Source: Paracoccus sp. SMMA_5_TC
Lineage (GTDB): Bacteria; Pseudomonadota; Alphaproteobacteria; Rhodobacterales; Rhodobacteraceae
Assembly: GCF_009696685.2 (NCBI RefSeq)
Contig: NZ_CP102355.1
Location: 496,001-560,000, forward strand
DNA length: 64,000 nt
Direction of reading: 5' to 3'
The position numbers and the translations under genes are program-made. This document shows, in pieces, positions 55,979 through 63,729 of this stretch. The notes under the pieces were generated by a model, which saw nothing but the letters and a program-made list of their open reading frames with translations, was not told the origin of the DNA and searched no databases. Within the stretch, counting starts at the first letter, position 1. The number at the start of each line of letters is the position of its first letter.

Positions 55979-56860
55979 CTAGCCCGCCATTTGCGGGCGC
56001 GTCACGACCAATGTGGACCACTCGCCCAGGTCATCGCGCTGTTCCAGTGTGAAACCGCCAGCGACATAGGCCGCGATCACCTCATCGGCCTGGGTGGTCA
56101 GAATCCCCGACAGGATCGCACGCCCCCCCGGCGCGACATGGCGCGCCATGTCCGGCACCAGATCGATCAGAGGCTGTTTCAAAATATTGGCAAATATCAG
56201 ATCGAAGGGGGCCGCGCCTTCGATCAGCGGATGATCGAAGCCCACCGCCTCGACACATTCCACGCGGCCGTCAAGCCCGTTGGCAAGAACATTGGCCCGC
56301 GCGACATCCACCGCCTGCGGGTCGATGTCGCCCGCCAGCACCATCACCGGAAACGCCCGCGCCGCCGCCATGGCCAGAACCGCGGTGCCGCAGCCAATAT
56401 CGACGATGCGCTGCGGCTGGATGCCCTGACCGATCAACCGGTCCAGTGCCAACAGGCAGCCCCTGGTGGTGTTGTGATGGCCGGTGCCAAAGGCCATGGC
56501 TGCCTCGATCAGCAGCGATTCCGCGCCCGGCGGCACGCGATCGGCGTCATGGCTGCCATGGACGAAGAAGCGCCCGGCCTCGACCGGGGCCAGTTCGCGG
56601 CGCACATGCGCGACCCAGTCCACCTCGGGCAATTCCGAGACGGAAAACGGCTCGGCCCCCCAGGCGGCAGCCAGCAGCGCCAGGCCGATGTCGTCGGGGG
56701 CCTCGGTGAAATACAGTCCCACCTCCCAGCGGTTCGAGCCGTCCTCGATCTCGAACACACCTGTGCCCACCGGCGGCGGGGTCAGATCCTCGCCCGCCTC
56801 GGCCAGGGCTTCGGCTGCCTCGCGGCCGCGGGTGTGGGTCAAAGCGGTCCAGGTCGGCAT
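55979..56860 (-). CDS. prmA: Ribosomal protein L11 methyltransferase
   Basis: This 293-residue SAM-dependent enzyme trimethylates ribosomal protein L11. The N-terminal domain recognises L11; the catalytic domain has the SAM motif VDIGCGTAVLAMAA, the conserved AFGTGHHNTTRGCL, and the motif FDLIFANIL. The start codon directly abuts the msrA stop, so both are on one message. Confidence 0.94.
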   Translation of the reverse strand: MPTWTALTHTRGREAAEALAEAGEDLTPPPVGTGVFEIEDGSNRWEVGLYFTEAPDDIGLALLAAAWGAEPFSVSELPEVDWVAHVRRELAPVEAGRFFVHGSHDADRVPPGAESLLIEAAMAFGTGHHNTTRGCLLALDRLIGQGIQPQRIVDIGCGTAVLAMAAARAFPVMVLAGDIDPQAVDVARANVLANGLDGRVECVEAVGFDHPLIEGAAPFDLIFANILKQPLIDLVPDMARHVAPGGRAILSGILTTQADEVIAAYVAGGFTLEQRDDLGEWSTLVVTRPQMAG

Positions 56861-57445
56861 TCAGTGCTCCTCGGCGATGTCGGCGGCATGGGCCTGGATG
56901 CCGGTGCCGCGCAGCGCGCAATAGCCGTCGGGGTAGCGGTCAAGATATTGCTGGTGATCCTCATGCGCGGGCCAGAACGGGCCGGCGGGCACGATCTCGG
57001 TAGTGATCCGGCCATAGCCGCCGACCGCCAGACGGTTGCCATAATCGGTGCGGCTGGCTTCGGCCGCGGCCTTCTGGCTGTCGTTGAAATACATGATGAG
57101 CGAGCGATATTGCGAGCCGACGTCATTGCCCTGCCGGTTGCCCTGGGTCGGGTCGTGGTTTTCCCAGAACAGCTGCAAAAGTCGCTCATAGCTGATGCGC
57201 GAACTGTCGTAGATCAGATGCACCACCTCGGCATGGCCGGTGTTGCCGGCGCAGACCTGCTTGTAGGTGGGATTCTCGACAGAGCCGCCGGCAAAGCCGA
57301 CCTGGGTCAGCCAGACCCCGTCCTGCTGCCAGAACAGCCGCTCGACCCCCCAGTAACAGCCCATGCCGAAGATGGCCTGGTCGAAGCCCTTGGGCGGTTC
57401 GCTGTCCAGCGGCCGGTGAAAGATGCGATGGATAGGGGCAGTCAT
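56861..57445 (-). CDS. msrA: Peptide-methionine (S)-S-oxide reductase MsrA
   Basis: This 194-residue enzyme repairs oxidised methionine. The catalytic Cys30 is in MGCYWGVERLF; the third position is Tyr where Phe is most usual. Other family parts are VGFAGG, GNTGHAEVV, and YRSLIMYF. A C-terminal Cys in GYCALRG could be the resolving residue. It heads a two-gene message with prmA, and a CTAG-rich palindrome lies about 22 bases upstream. Confidence 0.95.
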   Translation of the reverse strand: MTAPIHRIFHRPLDSEPPKGFDQAIFGMGCYWGVERLFWQQDGVWLTQVGFAGGSVENPTYKQVCAGNTGHAEVVHLIYDSSRISYERLLQLFWENHDPTQGNRQGNDVGSQYRSLIMYFNDSQKAAAEASRTDYGNRLAVGGYGRITTEIVPAGPFWPAHEDHQQYLDRYPDGYCALRGTGIQAHAADIAEEH

Positions 57446-57466
57446 GGCGGCGTCCTCATGCAGATG

Positions 57467-57487
57467 CTTGCTTCCTAGCTAGGCAAG
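57467..57487. promoter_or_regulatory. CTAG-rich palindrome upstream of msrA
   Basis: CTTGC and GCAAG arms enclose a perfect palindrome CCTAGCTAGG (57474-57483). It lies 22 bases before the msrA start in the 139-base gap to the divergent P1 peptidase gene. Placement and symmetry suggest a repressor or activator site, but no factor is known. Confidence 0.45.
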
Positions 57488-57584
57488 GCGGGGCGCTGGT
57501 GCAACGCCGGAATGCGGCGCGGGGTTGCGCGGACCCCGCCGCGGGTGCCAGACTGCGCCCGGCATTTGCAATGCAAGGACCGCC

Positions 57585-58592
57585 ATGCGCCCTGGCCCCC
57601 GCAACCTGATCACCGATATCGCCGGCCTGCGCGTCGGCAATGCCCAGGACGAGCGGCTGCGGTCGGGGGTGACGGTGCTGACCGGCCCGGGTCCGCTGGC
57701 CTGCGCGGTCCAGATCATGGGCGGCGCCCCCGGCACGCGCGAGACCGCGCTGCTTGCCCCCGACAAGCTGGTGTCGGGTGTGGATGCGCTGGTGCTGTCG
57801 GGGGGGTCGGCCTTCGGTCTGGCGGCCTGCGACGGGGTCAGCGCAGCGCTGCGCGCCGAAGGTCGTGGTTTTGCCGTCGGGCCGGTGCGGGTGCCGATCG
57901 TGCCCGGGGCCATCGTTTTCGACCTGCTGAACGGCGGCGACAAGGATTGGCGCGAAAACCCCTATCCGGCGCTGGGACGCGCGGCCTATGCCGCGGCCAG
58001 CACCGATTTCGCGCTAGGCAGCCATGGCGCCGGCACCGGGGCGCTGACCCATGACTGGAAAGGCGGGCTGGGCTCGGCCTCGGCGGTGCTCGACTGCGGC
58101 ATCGGCATCGGCGCGCTGGTGGTCATCAATGCGCTGGGGTCTGTGACCACCGCCGACGGCCGCCATTTCTGGGCCGCCCCCTGGGAAATGGCGGCCGAGT
58201 TCGGCGGCCTCGGGCCCGCCATGACCGCCGATCCGGGGGCCGAGCCGGCGCTGGCCAAGCGGCTGGGCGAGGCGACGACCATCGCGATCGTGGCCACCGA
58301 TGCCGCGCTGGACAAGGCGGCTTTGACCCGACTTGCCACTGCCGCCCATGACGGCATGGCACGCGCCATCGTGCCCAGCCACACGCCGCTGGATGGCGAC
58401 CTGGTGTTTGCGGTCTCGACCGGGGCGCGGGCGCTGCCCGATGCGGTCGAATCGTCCTTTCTGCTGGGCCATGCGGCGGCCTGCGTGCTGGCCCGCGCCA
58501 TTGCCCGCGGCGTCCATGCCGCAAGCCCGCGCCCCGGCGACCTGCAGCCCTGCTGGCGCGAGGCCATGGGGGGCAAGGCCCCCCGCGGCTGA
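57585..58592 (+). CDS. P1-family peptidase (DmpA/NylC superfamily)
   Basis: This 335-residue protein has the Ntn-hydrolase-like P1 pattern: SGVTVLTGPGPLACAVQIMGGAPGTRE split over residues 25-51, LSGGSAFGLAACDGV, LGSHGAGTGALTHDWKGGLGSAS split over the middle, and the processing region GEATTIAIVATDA. Relatives cleave themselves before a Thr or Ser that becomes the nucleophile; I recall Asn before that Thr in the NylC group, and here it is Ala. Substrates (aminopeptidase, beta-peptide or nylon-oligomer type) cannot be told. An AAGGA site supports the ATG at 57585. Confidence 0.85.
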   Translation: MRPGPRNLITDIAGLRVGNAQDERLRSGVTVLTGPGPLACAVQIMGGAPGTRETALLAPDKLVSGVDALVLSGGSAFGLAACDGVSAALRAEGRGFAVGPVRVPIVPGAIVFDLLNGGDKDWRENPYPALGRAAYAAASTDFALGSHGAGTGALTHDWKGGLGSASAVLDCGIGIGALVVINALGSVTTADGRHFWAAPWEMAAEFGGLGPAMTADPGAEPALAKRLGEATTIAIVATDAALDKAALTRLATAAHDGMARAIVPSHTPLDGDLVFAVSTGARALPDAVESSFLLGHAAACVLARAIARGVHAASPRPGDLQPCWREAMGGKAPRG

Positions 58593-58611
58593 GCGCCCCC
58601 TCGATGGGGGC
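58568..58611 (+). repeat. Twin-hairpin element, copy A
   Basis: Two adjacent hairpins span the last codons and stop of the P1 peptidase gene: GGGGGGC-AAG-GCCCCCC (58568-58584) and GCCCCC-TCGAT-GGGGGC (58595-58611). The same pair, with similar sequence and the identical TCGAT loop, follows fpr at 23225-23270. No T run follows. Confidence 0.55.
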
Positions 58612-58634
58612 CGAAGCCGCAGCCCGCAGAAACG

Positions 58635-58668
58635 AAAAAGGGGCGGCGCGAGAGAGATCCGCCGCCCC
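58635..58668 (-). terminator. Intrinsic terminator reading on the minus strand
   Basis: A nine-base stem (GGGGCGGCG and CGCCGCCCC) with an 11-base loop is followed, on the minus strand, by TTTTTCGTTT. On the plus strand there is no T run. The only annotated genes near it are on the plus strand, so it would end a minus-strand transcript of unknown origin. Confidence 0.65.
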
Positions 58669-58829
58669 AGTGATTACACGCCAAGAGGGAAAACCTGACG
58701 ATACCCCCCCAACGCCCCGACAGCCGTTCGGGTTCATCACATTTGCCGTGAGCGGCCACCGCAGCCCGCTCTTGCCATGCAACCGCAAAAGCGCAAGCCT
58801 GCGCACAATGCGACAACAGGAGAAGCCAC

Positions 58830-60302
58830 ATGACCCGGCACGCCACCGATCTGAAAATGCTGCTCAAGGATCCGTCCCTGCTGGAAACCCGCGCCTATGT
58901 CGCCGGTAAATGGATCGAGGCGGATGACGGCGCGACCTTCCCCGTCACCAACCCCGCGCGCGGCGATGTCATCGCCCATGTCGCCGACCTGTCGCGGGTC
59001 GAGGTCGCGCGCGCCATCGCCGCCGCCGCCACTGCCATGCGCGACTGGTCGGCGCGCACCGCCAAGGAACGCGCCCAGGTCATGCGGCGCTGGTTCGACC
59101 TGATGATGGAAAACCAGGACGATCTTGGCCGCATCCTGACCGCCGAACAGGGCAAGCCCCTGCCCGAAGCCAAGGGCGAGATCGCCTATGGCGCCAGTTT
59201 CATCGAGTGGTTCGGCGAAGAGGCCAAGCGCATCTATGGCGAAACCATCCCCGGACATCAGCCCGACAAGAGATTGACGGTCATCCGCCAGCCGATCGGG
59301 GTGGTCGCATCGATCACGCCGTGGAACTTCCCAAATGCGATGATCACCCGCAAATGCGGGCCCGCCATCGCTGCCGGCTGCGGTTTCGTCGGCCGTCCGG
59401 CGGCGGAAACGCCGCTGTCGGCCCTGGCGCTGGCGGTGCTGGCCGAGCGCGCCGGCGTGCCGCCGGGGCTGTTCAGCATCGTCACCTCGTCGCGCTCGTC
59501 CGATATCGGCAAGGAGTTCTGCGAAAACCCGCTGATCCGCAAGCTGACCTTCACCGGCTCGACCGAGGTGGGCCGCATCCTGTTGCGTCAGGCCGCCGAC
59601 CAGGTGCTGAAATGCAGCATGGAACTGGGCGGCAACGCGCCCTTCATCGTCTTTGACGACGCCGATCTGGATGCGGCGGTCGAAGGGGCGATGGCCTCGA
59701 AATTCCGCAACAACGGCCAGACCTGCGTCTGCGCCAATCGCATCTATGTGCAAGCGGGCGTCTATGACGAATTCGCGCGCAAGCTGGCCGCTGCGGTCGA
59801 CAAGCTGCGGGTGGGCGACGGCCTGGCCGAAGGCGTGACCACAGGGCCGCTGATCAACGAGGATGCCGTCGACAAGGTCCAGGAACACATCCAGGATGCG
59901 CTGGCCTCGGGTGCGCAGGTGATCACCGGCGGCAACCGCAAGCAGGGTCTGTTCTTCGAGCCCACGGTCATGACCGGCATCACCGACGACATGAAGGTCG
60001 CCAGCGAGGAAACCTTTGGCCCGCTGGCGCCGCTGTTCCGGTTCGAGACCGAGGCCGAGGCGATCGAACGCGCCAATGCCACCATCTTCGGTCTGGCAGC
60101 CTATTTCTACGCCCGCGACATCGGCCGCATCACCCGCGTGCAAGAGGGGCTGGAATACGGCATCGTCGGCGTGAACACCGGCATCATCTCGACCGAGGTG
60201 GCCCCTTTTGGCGGGGTCAAGCAGTCGGGTCTTGGCCGCGAAGGCAGCCGCCACGGCATCGAGGATTACCTGGAAATGAAATACATTTGCCTGAGCATCT
60301 GA
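58830..60302 (+). CDS. gabD: Succinate-semialdehyde dehydrogenase
   Basis: This 490-residue aldehyde dehydrogenase oxidises succinate semialdehyde to succinate, ending the GABA route. Catalytic residues are Glu265 (SMELGGNAP) and Cys299 (NGQTCVCANR, with Cys301 as in GabD). The C-terminal half closely follows E. coli GabD. An oddity is Arg189 in FVGRPAAETP, where nearly all family members have Lys in a KPA motif that contacts the cofactor. AGGAG precedes the ATG at a good distance. No GABA aminotransferase is adjacent. Confidence 0.92.
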   Translation: MTRHATDLKMLLKDPSLLETRAYVAGKWIEADDGATFPVTNPARGDVIAHVADLSRVEVARAIAAAATAMRDWSARTAKERAQVMRRWFDLMMENQDDLGRILTAEQGKPLPEAKGEIAYGASFIEWFGEEAKRIYGETIPGHQPDKRLTVIRQPIGVVASITPWNFPNAMITRKCGPAIAAGCGFVGRPAAETPLSALALAVLAERAGVPPGLFSIVTSSRSSDIGKEFCENPLIRKLTFTGSTEVGRILLRQAADQVLKCSMELGGNAPFIVFDDADLDAAVEGAMASKFRNNGQTCVCANRIYVQAGVYDEFARKLAAAVDKLRVGDGLAEGVTTGPLINEDAVDKVQEHIQDALASGAQVITGGNRKQGLFFEPTVMTGITDDMKVASEETFGPLAPLFRFETEAEAIERANATIFGLAAYFYARDIGRITRVQEGLEYGIVGVNTGIISTEVAPFGGVKQSGLGREGSRHGIEDYLEMKYICLSI

Positions 60303-60306
60303 CGAA

Positions 60307-60339
60307 AGATCCCCCGCGGCTCGGGCCTGCGGGGGATCT
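60307..60339. terminator. Hairpin between gabD and trcR
   Basis: A perfect 11-base stem (AGATCCCCCGC and GCGGGGGATCT) begins four bases after the gabD stop, in the 60-base gap to the convergent trcR. Being symmetrical, it may serve both genes. T runs are short. Confidence 0.6.
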
Positions 60340-60362
60340 CTGCGCCGTGCCGGCGGCCGGGA

Positions 60363-61124
60363 TCAGCGGCCGCGATTCCGACCGTCGTCCTCTTCCTCGT
60401 CGCTGTCGTCGTCGGGCAGGTTGAAGAAGCTGTCGGCATCCGGTTCGGGCTGCGGCTCGGGCCGGTCGTCCTGGCCCAGGGTAAAGTTTTCCAGCCCCGC
60501 GATCGAGGACGGCAGTCGCGGCTCGTCGCCCATGGCCAGCGAGGTTTCCGTGGACAGAAGCTTGCGCCGTTCGTCATCGGTCATCGCGCCACCTTCGGCC
60601 GCCTTGCGCTTGGCCGCCTTTTGCACGGCAGCGTCAAGTTCCGACTGCCGGCACAGGCCCAGGGCCACCGGGTCGATGGGCTGCATGTTCTGGATGTTCC
60701 AATGCGTGCGCTCGCGGATCGATGCGATCGTCGGCTTGGTGGTGCCGACCAGCTTGGCGATCTGGGCATCGGCCAGTTCGGGATGGAACTTGACCAGCCA
60801 CAGGATCGCATTGGGCCGGTCCTGACGCTTGCTCAGCGGCGTATAGCGCGGGCCGCGACGCTTTTCCTCGCCCTCGGCGGCGGGGTTGTGCTTCAGTTTC
60901 AGCCGATACAGCGGATTCTTCTGGCCCTTTTCGATCTCGGCCGCGTCCAGCTGGTTCGAGGCGACAGGGTCGAAGCCCTTGACCCCGGCAGCGACGTCGC
61001 CATCGGCAATGCCCTGAACCTCAAGTTCGTGCATGCCGCAGAAATCCGCGATCTGCTTGAAGCTCAGCGTGGTATTGTCGACCAGCCAGACTGCGGTGGC
61101 CTTGGCCATCAGCGGCTTGTTCAT
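60363..61124 (-). CDS. trcR: Cell-cycle regulator TrcR (DUF1013)
   Basis: This 253-residue protein belongs to the DUF1013/TrcR family, found almost only in alphaproteobacteria and linked to cell-cycle transcription. Typical parts are MAKATAVWLVDNTTLSFKQIADFCGMHELEV split over residues 6-36, a helix-turn-helix-like LVKFHPELADAQIAKLVGTTKPTIASIRERTHWN split over the middle, and an acidic tail (DDDSDEEEDDG). AAGGAG lies seven bases before the ATG at 61124. A TATATA box (61208-61213) upstream is a candidate -10. Confidence 0.9.
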   Translation of the reverse strand: MNKPLMAKATAVWLVDNTTLSFKQIADFCGMHELEVQGIADGDVAAGVKGFDPVASNQLDAAEIEKGQKNPLYRLKLKHNPAAEGEEKRRGPRYTPLSKRQDRPNAILWLVKFHPELADAQIAKLVGTTKPTIASIRERTHWNIQNMQPIDPVALGLCRQSELDAAVQKAAKRKAAEGGAMTDDERRKLLSTETSLAMGDEPRLPSSIAGLENFTLGQDDRPEPQPEPDADSFFNLPDDDSDEEEDDGRNRGR

Positions 61125-61283
61125 GACATTCTCCTTCACATAACTCTTCCGGCCGGGGAAAACGGCTGTGGGCGGCTGCCATTCCATTTTCTGGGGGATT
61201 GCGGCGGTATATAGGCGCATGAGGCGGCAAAATAAAGCCTGAATTTCATGGCGACCGAGCGCGGCGGCGGATAGGCTGGGGCC

Positions 61284-61922
61284 ATGAAACTGCGCTTTGC
61301 CATCGCCTCCCTGCTGGCCGCCCTGATCGCGCCCGCGGCCCCCGCCCAGGATGTCGCCGGGCGCTTCGACTACTATGTCCTCGCGCTGAGCTGGTCGCCC
61401 AGCTGGTGCCGGGCCGAAGGCCAGAGGGAGGGGGCAGATCAATGCGATCCGCGCCGCGATCTGGGCTTTGTCGTGCACGGGCTATGGCCACAATACGAAC
61501 GGGGATGGCCCAGCAACTGCCGCAGCCCTGCCCGCGGCCCCTCGCGCCGCGAGACCCGCGTCATGGCCGACATCATGGGTTCATCGGGGCTTGCCTGGCA
61601 TCAATGGCGCAAGCACGGACGCTGTTCCGGGCTGGATGCCGGGCAGTATTTCGACCTGCTGCGCCAGGCCGCAGGCAGCATCCGCCTGCCGCCGCCGCTC
61701 GAGGATACCGACCGCGACCTGATGCTGTCCGCACGCGCGGTCGAGGATGCCTTCATCGCGGCCAACCCCGGCCTGGGCCGCGATGGCATCACCGTCACCT
61801 GCCGCGCCCGCGCCTTGCAAGAGGTTCGCATCTGCCTGACCCGCGACTTGCAGCCGCGCGACTGCGGCGCCGATGTCCGGCGCGATTGCGGTGGCGATTT
61901 CGTGCTGCCGGCAACCGACTAG
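61284..61922 (+). CDS. Secreted RNase T2-family ribonuclease
   Basis: This 212-residue protein has a signal peptide (LLAALIAPAAPAQD) and the T2 active-site motifs: CAS I FVVHGLWPQ with His65, and CAS II WHQWRKHGRC with His106 and His111. It would degrade RNA in the periplasm or outside. The CAS II residue that is normally Glu (HEW) is Gln107 here, which may lower activity. Several Cys suggest disulfides. It is convergent with the quinone oxidoreductase gene, sharing CTAG as both stops. Confidence 0.9.
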   Translation: MKLRFAIASLLAALIAPAAPAQDVAGRFDYYVLALSWSPSWCRAEGQREGADQCDPRRDLGFVVHGLWPQYERGWPSNCRSPARGPSRRETRVMADIMGSSGLAWHQWRKHGRCSGLDAGQYFDLLRQAAGSIRLPPPLEDTDRDLMLSARAVEDAFIAANPGLGRDGITVTCRARALQEVRICLTRDLQPRDCGADVRRDCGGDFVLPATD

Positions 61923-62923
61923 GCGCCGGCCGGCTCCTGCGGCGCAACCTGCAACAGGATCTTGCCGACATGGGCGCTGCTTTCCATGTGGCGATGGGCC
62001 TCGACCGCGTCCTGCAGGGTGAAGCTGCTGTCGATCACCGGGCGCACCGCGCCGGCCGCGATCAGCGGCCACAGTTCATCCAGAAGCGCGCGGGCAATGC
62101 GGGCCTTGGCCCGATCCGATTGCGGCCGCAGCGTCGATCCGGTGACGGTCAGGCGGCGGGTCATGATCTGGGCAAAGTTCAGCTCGGCCTTGGCGCCGGC
62201 CAGAAAGGCGATCATCACCAGCCGGCCTTCATCGGCCAGCGCGCGGATGTTGCGGGCGATGTAGTCGCCGCCGACCATGTCGAGAATCAGATTGGCCCCG
62301 CCTTGCTTGCGCAGGATGCTGACGAAATCGGTTTCGCGGTAATTGATCGGCTGCGCGCCCAGTTCGGCGCAGGCCTGGCATTTGGCGTCGCTGCCCGCCG
62401 TGGCCCAGACCCGCGCGCCGCGCGCCCGCGCCACCTGGATCGCCATGGTGCCGATCCCGGACGAGCCGCCGTGCACCAGGAAGCGTTCGCCCGCCTGCAG
62501 CCCGCCACGCTGGATCACATTGGACCAGACGGTGAAGGCGGTTTCCGGCAGCGCCGCCGCCTCGCGCAGCGACAGCCCTGCGGGCACCGGCAGCGCATGG
62601 GCGGCCGGGCAGGTGACATATTCGGCATAGCCGCCGCCCGGCAGCAGCGCGCAGACCCGATCGCCCGCGCGCCAATGGTCGACGCCCGGCCCCACGGCCA
62701 CCACCGTGCCCGCACATTCCAGCCCCGGCAGGTCCGAAGCCCCGGGCGGCGGGGCATAGGATCCCGCGCGTTGCAGCACGTCGGGTCGGTTCACCCCCGC
62801 CCAGGCCACGCGGATCAGGATCTGGCCATGACCCGCGACCGGCACCGGCCGCGTGGTCGGCCTGAGCACCTCGGCGCCGCCGGGGGCCGAGATTTCGACG
62901 GCCTGCATCACATCGGGTATCAC
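61919..62923 (-). CDS. NAD(P)H:quinone oxidoreductase, zeta-crystallin type
   Basis: This 334-residue zinc-free MDR enzyme reduces quinones with NADPH. It has NRPDVLQRAGSYAPPPGASD near residue 50, LPGLECAGTVVAVG, the Rossmann motif HGGSSGIGTMAIQ and a C-terminal EAHRHMESSAHVGKILL. I set the start at a GTG (62923) because it overlaps the coq9 stop as GTGA and has GGAGGG upstream; an ATG at 62908 is the alternative. It is coupled to coq9, suggesting work on ubiquinone or quinone intermediates. Confidence 0.9.
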   Translation of the reverse strand: MIPDVMQAVEISAPGGAEVLRPTTRPVPVAGHGQILIRVAWAGVNRPDVLQRAGSYAPPPGASDLPGLECAGTVVAVGPGVDHWRAGDRVCALLPGGGYAEYVTCPAAHALPVPAGLSLREAAALPETAFTVWSNVIQRGGLQAGERFLVHGGSSGIGTMAIQVARARGARVWATAGSDAKCQACAELGAQPINYRETDFVSILRKQGGANLILDMVGGDYIARNIRALADEGRLVMIAFLAGAKAELNFAQIMTRRLTVTGSTLRPQSDRAKARIARALLDELWPLIAAGAVRPVIDSSFTLQDAVEAHRHMESSAHVGKILLQVAPQEPAGA

Positions 62924-63606
62924 CCTTGCCCTCCATTGTGTCGTGCCGACGCATCCGCCCGCAATCCTCCGGGCAGATTGCGCGGTTCGGGCCGCCTGAT
63001 CCAGCCCGTCGCCAGGTCCGACAGCGTTCCCACCCCCGGGATGGCCCGCAGCCGTGCCTTGAGCGATTCGAATCGCATTACCCCGTCGAGCCGCCGATCC
63101 AGGAACGCGCGGGTGTCGGCCAGGTCGGGCGATTCGTCGCCCAGCCAGTAAAGAGCCGTTGCACCATAGACCGCGGACAGGGTGGCACGTTTGGAATACC
63201 AGTTCACATCCTGCGAGATGTCGCCCAGCCCTTCCCAGATCGCATCCGCGGTTTCCCACACAAGCCGCGCCCCCAGCCCGGCATGCTGGGGCAGCGCCAG
63301 CACCGACGCACCGGCGCGGGCCAGTTCCCGATCGCTCAGCCCCAACCGGTGCATGACCGCCTGGGCGACACGTTCGCGCATCCGCCCCTGCGGCGGATCG
63401 CTGGCCAGCCACTGACGGAGGGCCGCGTCGCCCTGACGGTGATAGGCCGCGGCCAGATCGGCGCCGCCGCGCGGCAGATATACCCGGGCCAGATCCGGGC
63501 TGATGCCGATGTCGCGGGCGCCCTCGACAATGGCACGATCCCCCATGCCCTCGAACACCACATGCGCCAGCGCGGCCTGGATCAGACGTTCACGTTCCTC
63601 GGTCAT
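62920..63606 (-). CDS. coq9: Ubiquinone biosynthesis protein COQ9
   Basis: This 228-residue protein has the COQ9 pattern: a TetR-like N-terminal helical part (ERLIQAALAHVVFEGM), and the conserved DVNWYSKRATLSAVYGATALYWLGDES split over residues 139-165, ending in a lipid-binding amphipathic helix. In mitochondria COQ9 presents quinone intermediates to COQ7. The ATG at 63606 has AAGGGG upstream. It overlaps the quinone reductase start. Confidence 0.9.
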   Translation of the reverse strand: MTEERERLIQAALAHVVFEGMGDRAIVEGARDIGISPDLARVYLPRGGADLAAAYHRQGDAALRQWLASDPPQGRMRERVAQAVMHRLGLSDRELARAGASVLALPQHAGLGARLVWETADAIWEGLGDISQDVNWYSKRATLSAVYGATALYWLGDESPDLADTRAFLDRRLDGVMRFESLKARLRAIPGVGTLSDLATGWIRRPEPRNLPGGLRADASARHNGGQG

Positions 63607-63647
63607 GATGGCCCCTTGTTCATGGTAACGGTCGCGGCCGGAAAATC

Positions 63648-63676
63648 TGGACAAAGGCGATTCGCCCTGTTATGAG
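63648..63676 (+). promoter_or_regulatory. Predicted rpsU promoter
   Basis: TGGACA (63648-63653) and TATGAG (63671-63676) are separated by 17 bases, a fair vegetative-type match (five of six and four of six). The predicted leader is about 47 bases and contains the ribosome binding site with a short inverted repeat. Confidence 0.45.
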
Positions 63677-63729
63677 GCCGCGTCCTGCAAATCTGTTCAA
63701 CTTTAACCTAGGAAGGTGGTGACAACCAC

